A stretch of 64,000 nt of DNA from Blautia sp. OF03-15BH (lineage in GTDB: Bacteria > Bacillota > Clostridia > Lachnospirales > Lachnospiraceae), in contig NZ_QSCM01000001.1 of the NCBI RefSeq assembly GCF_003463065.1, positions 186,001-250,000 on the forward strand. The letters run 5' to 3'. The first letter of the stretch is position 1; each line of letters starts with the position of its first letter. Both the position numbers and the translations under genes were made by a program. Of the stretch, positions 51,847 through 60,385 are shown one piece after another. The notes under the pieces are model-generated. The model made no database searches. It worked only from the letters and a program-made list of their open reading frames with translations, and had not been told where the DNA came from.

Positions 51847-54144
51847 TTAAAAAATCAGCTGATAAACCTTTCCTTTTTCCATTCTAATCTCATAACCATC
51901 TTCCAAAACTTCCCAGAAAACTTCTTTTTCCTCTGTCTCTGCTTTCAACGGTGCTTTTCCAATAAATTTCTGTACTCCGTCATGCATTGGCTTTACAATC
52001 GCCTGTTTGAGTTTTCCATCTTTCCAGGTTTCGCTGATCTCTGCTCCACCTCTCGCCTTCAGGCCTCTGACCGTTCCGTTTTTCCATTCCGGTGGAAGTG
52101 CAGGAAGAAAATGGATTCCCAGATGGCTCTGTAATAGACATTCCGCCATACCGGAAAGAAGTCCCAGATTTCCGTCGATCTGAAATACCGGATCCACATT
52201 CAGCCAGCTTTTCCCAAGGCCTTCGTACAGCATATGATGGATCACTTCTCCCGCCATTTTTCCATCCAGGAATCTGGCAAACAGAGAAATCTGCCAGGCT
52301 CCCGGCCAGCCGATCGTGTTGCAGCCGCTTGCTCTTCTGACTTCTACAGATTTTCTAGCTGCTGCAAGATATTCCGGTGTATCCTTCCAGTTAATCTCAT
52401 CTCCTGGGAAAGCTGCCCACAGGTGGGAGACATGTCCCATATCCGGAGTCAGTTCCTTTTCTTCCTTCGCCCATTCCATGATTCTTCCCTGGGAATCAAT
52501 TCCATTAGGCCGGAGGCTTTTCAGAATCTTCCGGTATTCTGCCTCATGAGGATTCTTTTCCTGCAGGATCTCTGCACCTTCCAGAACTGCTCTCATCAAA
52601 GCCCTGATAATCTGGTTGTCCATAGTCGGCCCCGCACAGATGGGCGTATCATAACCTTCCTCCGTGATAAATCGGTTTTCCGGAGAAACGGACGGGCAGG
52701 TAACAAGATATCCTTCCGGGTCTTCAATCAGGAAATCCACAAAAAACAGAGCCAGATCATCCAGAATCGGATAATATTCTTTCAGGAACTTTTTATCCAG
52801 GGTATAACGATAATGCTCCCAGATGTGAAGGCCCAGCCAGGCGCCGCCGCACTGCCAGAAGGTTGCCGCACTGTACATATCCTGGGTTCCACAATCTCCG
52901 TAATAATCGGTATTATGATGGGCCATCATTCCCCGGCAGCCGTACATCTTCCGTGCTGCCTCTTCTCCCGTTTTCTGCATCTTTTTCAGCTGTTCAAAAA
53001 CCGGTTCATGAAGCTCGGAAAGATTGCAGACCTCCACCGGCCAGTAGTTCATCTGTTCATTGATATTGATCGTATATTTACTGTCCCAGCTCGGCTCAAA
53101 CTGATAATTCCAGATTCCCTGCAGATTCATAGGAGAAGAATGTTCTCTTCCTGCCGATACGATCAGATATCTTCCATAGGTGAAATACCGGGAAGCCTCA
53201 GGATCTTCTTCCAGGCTGAGCCCGCATCGCTTCATATAGGCTGAAAAATCATTCCGATGTCTTTCCCGTATGGCATCATATCCCTGAAGGACTGCTTTTT
53301 TCAGGATTTCCCTCACCGTCTCCGGACAGTTTTCCACCCGGTTATCCGTCACCCCTGTAAGATAGATGACTACCTCCTGGGCATCCAAAGCGATCAGTCT
53401 GGAGCCGGCATTTTCAAGTTTTCCATCGGTATACACTTCCGCTCCCATGGCAAACGTCGTTTCTGCTTCATGGGCTTCCAGAAGGATCCGTTTATCTTCT
53501 TCTATTGTAAGCCTGTCATATCTGGTAGAACCCCAGACTCCTGCGCTGACAAACTTTCCAGGTCTTCGGTCATCTGGTACTTTCCGGTCAGTAAAGGGAT
53601 AACGGTTCAGCGCAATATCCAGCCGCATGGCCTTTGGCTCACTGCTCTTCAGCCGAATGCAAATCACGTTATCCGGATAACTGACAAACATCTCTCTTTT
53701 ATAGGAAATCCCCTGATCCGTATGGGAAATGTTGAGAATTCCGTTTTCCATATCCAGATCAGATATATAATTTTCTCCGTCAGATTCCGGAAACCAGCCC
53801 ATAGCAAATGGATTTTTCTGATTCATTGCCAGATCCAGTTCTCCCATTGTGGAATAATTTCTCATATTAAAGGGTGCAGAGACCATATAGGAAAACATCA
53901 GATCCTCTGCCTCCGCAAATTTCTGCTGCAGAACCAGCTGCTGGATCTCTTTTAAGTGTTCTGCCGCCTTCGGATTGATTCTATCCTGCCCTTTTCCATA
54001 CCACAAAGAATCTTCATTCAGCTGAATCTTCTCTTTTGAGGTATGACCGTAAACCATTGCACCCAAAAATCCGTTTCCCAGAGGAATTCCGTCCTCCCAG
54101 CGCATGGCCGGTTCTCTGTGAATATAATGCTTCTGTTCCTCCAT
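51847..54144 (-). CDS. GH95 family alpha-L-fucosidase-type enzyme (copy 3)
   Basis: 765 residues, cytoplasmic. REPAMRWEDGIPLGNGFLGAMVYG starts the N-terminal domain. The barrel has NLQGIWNYQF, NINEQMNYW, SPENRF and QIDGNLG, so all four expected catalytic positions (Asn, Asn, Glu, Asp) are present. DMGHVSHLWAAFPG and GWPGAWQISLFARF are also conserved. It is the first gene after the second binding-protein gene and heads the run GH95-GH43-thioredoxin-GH29-GH31. AGAGGGACAGGATT precedes the ATG. Confidence 0.9.
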   Translation of the reverse strand: MEEQKHYIHREPAMRWEDGIPLGNGFLGAMVYGHTSKEKIQLNEDSLWYGKGQDRINPKAAEHLKEIQQLVLQQKFAEAEDLMFSYMVSAPFNMRNYSTMGELDLAMNQKNPFAMGWFPESDGENYISDLDMENGILNISHTDQGISYKREMFVSYPDNVICIRLKSSEPKAMRLDIALNRYPFTDRKVPDDRRPGKFVSAGVWGSTRYDRLTIEEDKRILLEAHEAETTFAMGAEVYTDGKLENAGSRLIALDAQEVVIYLTGVTDNRVENCPETVREILKKAVLQGYDAIRERHRNDFSAYMKRCGLSLEEDPEASRYFTYGRYLIVSAGREHSSPMNLQGIWNYQFEPSWDSKYTININEQMNYWPVEVCNLSELHEPVFEQLKKMQKTGEEAARKMYGCRGMMAHHNTDYYGDCGTQDMYSAATFWQCGGAWLGLHIWEHYRYTLDKKFLKEYYPILDDLALFFVDFLIEDPEGYLVTCPSVSPENRFITEEGYDTPICAGPTMDNQIIRALMRAVLEGAEILQEKNPHEAEYRKILKSLRPNGIDSQGRIMEWAKEEKELTPDMGHVSHLWAAFPGDEINWKDTPEYLAAARKSVEVRRASGCNTIGWPGAWQISLFARFLDGKMAGEVIHHMLYEGLGKSWLNVDPVFQIDGNLGLLSGMAECLLQSHLGIHFLPALPPEWKNGTVRGLKARGGAEISETWKDGKLKQAIVKPMHDGVQKFIGKAPLKAETEEKEVFWEVLEDGYEIRMEKGKVYQLIF

Positions 54145-54169
54145 AATCCTGTCCCTCTCTGTTTAAAAA

Positions 54170-54202
54170 ATATCCTGGCAAAATAGAATTCTGCCAGGAT
54201 AT
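54170..54202 (-). terminator. Hairpin between binding protein (set 2) and GH95 copy 3
   Basis: ATATCCTGGCA (54170-54180) pairs perfectly with TGCCAGGATAT (54192-54202). On the minus strand it ends in a T-run. As with set 1, it stands between the binding protein and the enzymes. Confidence 0.85.
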
Positions 54203-54220
54203 TCTTTCACTTATGACCGT

Positions 54221-55945
54221 TTATTTCAGATTTGCCATATAAGTATCATATGCTTTCTGATAGGTTGCAATATAGTTTTCAACACCCATCGCATTCAGTT
54301 TTTCAATATAGGTATCCCAGTCTTTTTCCACATCCAGATCACCGGTGATGAACTGTACACAGGCCTGGTTTACATAGCCACCGATGGTCAGAGTACCTTC
54401 GGAGACCACCTGTGCATCCTGTCCTTCAAATACCAGGTTCGGAACGATGGTAGATTCATCCGGTGCAAATTCAGAATACTGCTCTGCTGCTTTCTGAAGG
54501 AAACCTTCTCCCTTATCCGGATCCTCTACCCTCTGACTTGCACGGAAAGCTTTGGTACCGCAGCCGATGGTCGCATCTGATGCCCAGTAATAATTCTTAC
54601 CATAATCCGATTTATATCCGTTTCCAAGCCAGTCATAATCATCCGGAATTGCATGTTTCTCATAAACAGGCGGATTGCCATCCAGACCAACACCCTCTGT
54701 TGTATAATCCCATCCAAGGCCTTCCGGTCCACAGGACTGAACGATACTTGGCTCTGTGTTACAGAGGAAATCAAAAAGTGCGACTGCGATCTCCGGATAT
54801 TTGCAGTTTGCAGAAACAACACCCTGACAGGATGCAAAATAGTTATTCAGACCCATAACAGAAAATCTGACACCATCCGGTCCCTCTACCGGACTGAATA
54901 CTGCCCAGTTCTGCCACGGTCCGTCGGTGTTGGACCAGAAATGCGTTCCGTCTACCTGCGGAGCACCGCCGGCATGGACTGCTACCAGATTTGCATCCTC
55001 ATTATCCAGAAGAGAAGTAAACTGGGTGCTGTCCTGTGTAAAGGTCTGGTTGTCCAGGAGACCTTCCGCATACAGTTTGTGGATATACTCCATTGCCTTT
55101 TTGTACCCTTCCGACATCGGAGAATACTCGATCTTGCCATCATTAATAACCAGTCCGGCTGCAACGGTCGGATTGGTATTGCTCAGCGGGTTGTTGTTCT
55201 CAACAAAGGCATTGACAAGCCAGTTAGTCGGATCGGTAGCCCAGCCGCCGATGTAACCGGTCATGGGAACTTCATCGGCGATCCCGTTTCCGTTCGGATC
55301 GTTCTCTTTTACTTTCTTCAGAAAATCATAAAGTTCGTCCGTAGTTTCGGGAACATGACCGTCATTGAGGGATTCTACCCAGGGCATGTAGATATACATA
55401 CGGTTCTGGAACTGGCAGTGATAACACTCATTGGTCTGACCATAATTATAAATGTGACCGTCTGACATCGTGATATCTCCCAGTCTGCTGGGACACTCTT
55501 CGTTCATATCATTCCAGCGGGGTGCATCTTTCAGGTAATCATCCAGCGGAATCACCAAGCCCTGCTGTCCATAAGACTGCAGCTCGGATTTGTTCCAGTT
55601 GGTTGCGAGGAAAATATCCGGCATACTGCCAGGATCCGTCATGATCAGGTTCAGTTTTGTCTTCGCATCATCGCCGTCCAGATCATATACGAAGTTCAGA
55701 TGAATATTCGTCTTTTCTTCGATATAATCGGTCACATAGTTGGTCTGGAAGGTTCCTCCGCCTGTGTTAGTCGCATACACAAATACGGTCAGCTCCAGCT
55801 TCTCCTTCAACGGAAAAGTGACATCACTTACGGACTCAAAACTGAACGGATCCTCGTCTGCCGCAACGGATAAGGCTCCTCCGCTCACGGTCATAGCTGC
55901 TGCTGTCATCAGCGCCAAAAGCTTTTTGATGGTTCTTTTCTTCAT
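54221..55945 (-). CDS. Extracellular solute-binding protein (CUT1 sugar importer, set 2)
   Basis: 574 residues. Signal peptide at about 1-28 (KKRTIKKLLALMTAAAMTVS, then GGALSVAADE), cleaved likely after VAA. There is no Cys there, so it is not an evident lipoprotein. The mature protein has KTKLNLIMTDPGSMPDIFLATNW and DPNGNGIADEVPMTGYIGG, typical of LplA-type oligosaccharide binders. It should deliver an oligosaccharide to the two permeases encoded upstream. AGGAGGAACGTAAC precedes the ATG. A strong hairpin follows the stop. Confidence 0.88.
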   Translation of the reverse strand: MKKRTIKKLLALMTAAAMTVSGGALSVAADEDPFSFESVSDVTFPLKEKLELTVFVYATNTGGGTFQTNYVTDYIEEKTNIHLNFVYDLDGDDAKTKLNLIMTDPGSMPDIFLATNWNKSELQSYGQQGLVIPLDDYLKDAPRWNDMNEECPSRLGDITMSDGHIYNYGQTNECYHCQFQNRMYIYMPWVESLNDGHVPETTDELYDFLKKVKENDPNGNGIADEVPMTGYIGGWATDPTNWLVNAFVENNNPLSNTNPTVAAGLVINDGKIEYSPMSEGYKKAMEYIHKLYAEGLLDNQTFTQDSTQFTSLLDNEDANLVAVHAGGAPQVDGTHFWSNTDGPWQNWAVFSPVEGPDGVRFSVMGLNNYFASCQGVVSANCKYPEIAVALFDFLCNTEPSIVQSCGPEGLGWDYTTEGVGLDGNPPVYEKHAIPDDYDWLGNGYKSDYGKNYYWASDATIGCGTKAFRASQRVEDPDKGEGFLQKAAEQYSEFAPDESTIVPNLVFEGQDAQVVSEGTLTIGGYVNQACVQFITGDLDVEKDWDTYIEKLNAMGVENYIATYQKAYDTYMANLK

Positions 55946-56018
55946 GTTACGTTCCTCCTTTTTTATTCCCTCTTATTCTAAACGGGGACTCAGCGCCCTG
56001 TTTATTCATTATTGAATG

Positions 56019-56909
56019 TCAGCCCTTTACCGAACCGATCATGACACCTTTTACAAAATATTTCTGTACAAAGGGGTAAATAAGCATTAACGGCAGGCTG
56101 CTGATAATGATAGTCGCATATTTCAGCATTTCACTTAAGTACTGATTCTCTGCGATCCGCGCCGGATCGATATTGGAAGAGCTCAGATTGACCTGTGACA
56201 TCAGGATGATCCTCCGGAGAATCAGCTGCAAGGTATACCTATTTTCTGAATTCAGATAGATCATCGGGTTAAAATAAGAATTCCAGAGCCCCACTGCCAC
56301 CCACAGGGCCAGTACAGCCACGATAGGCATAGACAACGGAATGACAATACTCATAAAAAACCGGAAATCGGAACAGCCATCCACCTTTGCCGCTTCCAGA
56401 AGCTCCTGCGGAATATTCTGCCTGAAAAAAGTTCTTGCCACGATCACGTTATAAGCACTGACAGAACCTGGAAGAATCACAGCCCACATGGTATTGACCA
56501 GTCCCAGATTCTTTACCAGAAGATAGGTCGGAATCAGCCCGCCTGAAAACATCATGGTGAAAAGAAAAAGTGCCATAAATACCTTTCCGCCTCGCAGATC
56601 TTCCCTGGAAAGTGGATAAGCTGCCAGTAATGTCAGTGCAACACTGAGAAGTGTTCCCAGTACCGTATAAATAATTGAGTTCTTATACCCCACCCAGATT
56701 GCACGGTATTCAAATACTGCCTTATAGCTCTGCAAAGTCGGTTCCACCGGCAAAAATTTTACCTTTCCTGATACCAGTGCATTGCCCGAACTGAACGAGC
56801 AGCTGACGATATAGATCAAAGGATACAAAACGATCAGAAGCATCAGTGTCAGAAAAACATAGTTGAAAAAATAGACAACTTTGTCCTGTGTGATTTTTTT
56901 CTTTTTCAT
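56019..56909 (-). CDS. ABC sugar permease, LplC/YtcP type (set 2)
   Basis: 296 residues, six membrane helices (first: VVYFFNYVFLTLMLLIVLYPLIYIV). EAA loop: EAAKVDGCSDFRFFMSIVIPLSMP. Start ATG 56909 (MKKKKITQDK) follows TGGAGGAATGGGAAT, whereas the possible upstream start at 56960 lies within the preceding gene's end. It is the second permease of importer set 2, with the binding-protein gene 73 bases downstream. No ATPase gene is nearby, so a shared MsiK-type ATPase elsewhere is expected. Confidence 0.9.
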   Translation of the reverse strand: MKKKKITQDKVVYFFNYVFLTLMLLIVLYPLIYIVSCSFSSGNALVSGKVKFLPVEPTLQSYKAVFEYRAIWVGYKNSIIYTVLGTLLSVALTLLAAYPLSREDLRGGKVFMALFLFTMMFSGGLIPTYLLVKNLGLVNTMWAVILPGSVSAYNVIVARTFFRQNIPQELLEAAKVDGCSDFRFFMSIVIPLSMPIVAVLALWVAVGLWNSYFNPMIYLNSENRYTLQLILRRIILMSQVNLSSSNIDPARIAENQYLSEMLKYATIIISSLPLMLIYPFVQKYFVKGVMIGSVKG

Positions 56910-56925
56910 ATTCCCATTCCTCCAA

Positions 56926-57864
56926 TCAGATAAATCCATCCCCGGTAACTTTGTCTGCAATCTTATTCGTAACCAGGATCAGCACCAGCCCTACCAGTGA
57001 CTGGAAAAGGCCAATAGCTGTAGAATATCCGTAATCCGGGAAGGTCGATACCAGTGATACTTTATAGGAATAAGTCGTAATAACTTCTGACACCGCCATA
57101 TTGTTCTGATTCTGCATCGCCAGGACTTTCTCATAACCGATATTCAGAACACTTCCCATATTCAGGATCAGCATAATGATCGCCGTGGGAAGAATTGCCG
57201 GAATATCCACATACCGGATTCTCTGAAGAAGTGTTGCCCCATCAATGATAGCTGCTTCATGCTGCTGCATATCAACCCCTGCCAGGGCTGCAATATAAAT
57301 GATGGCTCCGAACCCTACGCCCTGCCAGACACCGGTCCATACATACAGGGAAGGAAAGATCTCGGGACTTCCAAGCACATTGATTCCAAATTTATTATGA
57401 AGAAAGCTTCCAAGCACACCCATCCGGTTATCAAACATCATATTGATGATTCCCACAAATACAATGGTGGAAATAAAGTAAGGACAATAAGTAACCATCT
57501 GCACGGTTTTCTTAAAACGGTAATTTCCCACATAGTTCAGACCCAGTGCAAGAAGAATGGCACATGGCATGGACACCAGCAGGGAATAAATGGAAAGTAC
57601 CAGTGTATTTCTCAGACACTCTTTAAAATTATAGTTATTAAAGAAGCGGATAAAATTGTTCAGCCCGTGGTTTTCTGCCCAAGGGCTCTTCCATATTCCC
57701 AAGCTCACCTGATACTTCTTAAATGCAAGAATGATTCCATACATTGGTGCGTAGGAAAAAACTACCAGAACGATCAGGGGTGCCACCAACATCGCGTACA
57801 GCTGCCAGTGACCTTTCAGGTAAGTTTTCCATTGTTTTTTTGATCTGCGATCTTTCTCTTTCAT
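56926..57864 (-). CDS. ABC sugar permease, LplB/YteP type (set 2)
   Basis: 312 residues, six membrane helices. LYAMLVAPLIVLVVFSYAPMYGIILAFKKY is the N-terminal signature of this permease type, and EAAIIDGATLLQRIRYVDIPAIL is the EAA loop. It is the first gene of importer set 2 (permease-permease-binding protein), preceded by GGAGGGCTGGGGAAT. A promoter (TTTACT-17-TATAGT) overlaps the terminator of the AraC-type regulator gene just upstream. Confidence 0.9.
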   Translation of the reverse strand: MKEKDRRSKKQWKTYLKGHWQLYAMLVAPLIVLVVFSYAPMYGIILAFKKYQVSLGIWKSPWAENHGLNNFIRFFNNYNFKECLRNTLVLSIYSLLVSMPCAILLALGLNYVGNYRFKKTVQMVTYCPYFISTIVFVGIINMMFDNRMGVLGSFLHNKFGINVLGSPEIFPSLYVWTGVWQGVGFGAIIYIAALAGVDMQQHEAAIIDGATLLQRIRYVDIPAILPTAIIMLILNMGSVLNIGYEKVLAMQNQNNMAVSEVITTYSYKVSLVSTFPDYGYSTAIGLFQSLVGLVLILVTNKIADKVTGDGFI

Positions 57865-57908
57865 ATTCCCCAGCCCTCCTTCAACTGCGTATGAATTTTT
57901 CTATCCCC

Positions 57909-57937
57909 ACTATAAAAGCCGGACTGGAAAAAGTAAA
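57909..57937 (-). promoter_or_regulatory. Promoter of importer set 2
   Basis: On the minus strand TTTACT (57932-57937) and TATAGT (57909-57914) are 17 bases apart, ~45 bases before the first permease gene. The boxes lie inside a dyad (GGAAA...TTTCC) that also forms the upstream gene's terminator. Confidence 0.5.
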
Positions 57938-57959
57938 TATACACTTTCCAAATCCGGCT
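57917..57959 (-). terminator. Terminator of the AraC-type regulator gene
   Basis: AGCCGGA (57953-57959 on the minus strand) pairs with TCCGGCT (57917-57923), with an inner stem of TGGAAA and TTTCCA type, followed by TTTATAG. It overlaps the next operon's promoter. Confidence 0.65.
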
Positions 57960-58038
57960 ACTCAATAATTTTCAGCTGTTTATATTCTTTTTTTCTGTTG
58001 ATTATTCCCTTTTTCAACGCATATACCCAGCAAAATTC

Positions 58039-60360
58039 CTACTTTTTCCGGTATTCTGAGGTATTCATCCCCGTCACCCGGCGGAAAGCCCGACAGAAGG
58101 AATTGGCTGAGGTATACCCTGTTTTCTCCGCAATATCTTTTACCGTAAGATCGGTATTCTCCAGCAGTTCCTTTGCCTTTTCAATCCGGACATCTTCCAC
58201 ATAGCAGGAAAACTTTGTTCCCTGTATATTTTTAAAAACAGTGGAAAGATACGATTCACTCACTGAATACAGGGATGCAGCCTGCGTCAGGGACAGAGTA
58301 CTGTCTGCATAATTCATATGGATAAGCTTTATTACTTCCGTCACCAGCCCATCCGCATCTTGTGCCTGCCTCCGGTCACTTATAAAACTGCACAGCTCCC
58401 GGTACAGATTGAGGGTAATATGGATCTGATTGATCAGCGGCTCCCCCTGGTTTTTTTCCAGTCTTTCATAGAAAGGACGCAGTTCCTCTTCTTCCGCATC
58501 TATTTTTTCCAGCATCCGAAGAAAGATCAACTGAAGTTCACTGAACAGCATCTGCTGCAGATAGGATGACATACTGGTGCCGAGTACCCATTTTTTCATC
58601 AGCTGCTCCAGTTCATCATGCAGGGCAGACTGATCTCCGGAAAAAACACAGGAAACCAGTCGTACTTCCAATGCACCGGAAGGATAAATTTTCCGTCCTC
58701 TTCCACCTGCCTGCTGCCAGTAGATCGTTTTCTCTAATTTTTCAATTCCATACTGTTCCAGCCCCATACTGTTCCGGTAAGCTTCACTCAGTTCTGTCAG
58801 ATGATCCACTGCCTCACTTCCGAAAACAAACAGGTGACTGGCAATTTCAGAAGGCATCTGCTTTTTCATACATTCTACATGCTCTTCCATTTGCTGGCGG
58901 AAGGTATCCTTTTTGTCCGTATTGACTGCCATCACAAGCACTGTCTGATTGCTTCCGAGATTTGTAGAAAAACTTCCTGGAAGTTCTTTTTCCATCGCCT
59001 CCGTCAAAGACAGTGTACAGGTCGTCACCAGTTCCGGTTCCATGGTATCCCAGGGTATTTCAAAGCTGAACAAAAACAGGATAAACTCTTTTCCTCTATG
59101 CTCCAGCCCCACATACTCTGCCCTTTTTTCTGCTTCTTCTTCCGTACTGATATCTCCCAGAAGGAGGCGCAAAAGGAAGGCAGACTTAAGGTAAGGCTTC
59201 TGACTTTCAATTACCGCAGACAGATCACTGTTTTGTTTTACGAGATAAGCGAAATTATTTTTCAGGCTGGTAAACACCGGCTGATGATCTTCACCTTTTT
59301 CCGTTATTCTTGCAATTTCACCAAGAATCTCGTTGATGGGCACAACCGTCTTTCTTGACATCAGATAGCTGAGCCATATTCCAGCAAGGATACTGAAAAT
59401 AATGATCAGAAAGGCGATTCGGAAAACAGACAGCATTCTCTCTTTCAGTACATTATCTGCATACAGAACAGAATAGCTGAAGCCAAAAGTATCGGAAGCA
59501 GTGCTCATCAGATGATAACTTTTTCCGTCTATTTTCAGGTTCGCAGCTTTTCTTCCATCTTCTCCCGCAGCTTTTCCGGCCAGATCCAGGACCTTTTCCT
59601 GATTTTCTTTTACATTCTCCCCGGCTGCATAATAAATTACTTCCCCGGCTGCATTTTTAATATACTGTATGCTGTTTTCATCCAGAGCCGGCATCCGGTT
59701 TTCGATCGAAGACCGGTCAAAAAGGATCCAGATACTGGAACGGGTAGCAACATCGCTGGTCAGCAGCGGTTTGGCAAAGCAGAACAGTTTTTTTTCTCCA
59801 GTCTTCCGATAAGTATAATTCTTCTCTGGATTCACTCCGGAAACAACAGCATTCTCCAGCATATAGGCTTTCCACTCTTCAAAAGAAGCAAAACCTTCTT
59901 CACGCAGATAGAGATCATAGAAATCTTCCCATGTATAAATATCTTTATCGTTGATCACCAGATCGCTTTTATCAAAAAAGATAAAATAATGATCCACGTT
60001 TTGGTTAATCAGCCCGATTTTGGGCAATGCATCCCTCAGTTCATTTAAACGATAGCTGTCCGGACTCTGCCACACCTCTGTTCCTTTATACTTCATCTGA
60101 TTCACATAATTGTTGGTAGTCAGTGTATTGCCGATGCTTTCAAAATCATCAATCATGCTGTCCATCTGGTCTGACGCATGCTCCAGTTCCTTCTGGCGCA
60201 TGTCAAAATCATCCGTTTCCAGCATTCCTATGATCCGAAAGAAATAAATACTGCAGATCAGAAGCGGCACAAGAAATACGATCAGATATGTAGGCAGAAA
60301 CTGGCGGAGAATATGGTTTTTCTGCTTTTTTACTTTATAACTGCTTTTATTCTCCACCAT
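58039..60360 (-). CDS. Membrane-bound AraC family regulator
   Basis: 773 residues. Helix 1 (RQFLPTYLIVFLVPLLICSIYFF, about 18-40) and helix 2 (VFRIAFLIIIFSILAGIWLSYLM, about 310-332) bracket an extracellular Cache-like sensor. A long cytoplasmic region follows, then an AraC-type double helix-turn-helix at the end (STLSLTQAASLYSVSESYLSTVFKNIQGT and LTVKDIAEKTGYTSANSFCRAFRRVTGM). It is a one-component alternative to the kinase/regulator pair near 34-37 kb, and probably senses an extracellular sugar and activates GH2 and importer set 2. ATG 60360 follows GAGGAGGACAGAAAAT. It is 25 bases after the GH2 gene. Confidence 0.88.
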   Translation of the reverse strand: MVENKSSYKVKKQKNHILRQFLPTYLIVFLVPLLICSIYFFRIIGMLETDDFDMRQKELEHASDQMDSMIDDFESIGNTLTTNNYVNQMKYKGTEVWQSPDSYRLNELRDALPKIGLINQNVDHYFIFFDKSDLVINDKDIYTWEDFYDLYLREEGFASFEEWKAYMLENAVVSGVNPEKNYTYRKTGEKKLFCFAKPLLTSDVATRSSIWILFDRSSIENRMPALDENSIQYIKNAAGEVIYYAAGENVKENQEKVLDLAGKAAGEDGRKAANLKIDGKSYHLMSTASDTFGFSYSVLYADNVLKERMLSVFRIAFLIIIFSILAGIWLSYLMSRKTVVPINEILGEIARITEKGEDHQPVFTSLKNNFAYLVKQNSDLSAVIESQKPYLKSAFLLRLLLGDISTEEEAEKRAEYVGLEHRGKEFILFLFSFEIPWDTMEPELVTTCTLSLTEAMEKELPGSFSTNLGSNQTVLVMAVNTDKKDTFRQQMEEHVECMKKQMPSEIASHLFVFGSEAVDHLTELSEAYRNSMGLEQYGIEKLEKTIYWQQAGGRGRKIYPSGALEVRLVSCVFSGDQSALHDELEQLMKKWVLGTSMSSYLQQMLFSELQLIFLRMLEKIDAEEEELRPFYERLEKNQGEPLINQIHITLNLYRELCSFISDRRQAQDADGLVTEVIKLIHMNYADSTLSLTQAASLYSVSESYLSTVFKNIQGTKFSCYVEDVRIEKAKELLENTDLTVKDIAEKTGYTSANSFCRAFRRVTGMNTSEYRKK

Positions 60361-60385
60361 ATTTTCTGTCCTCCTCGCATTTTCA

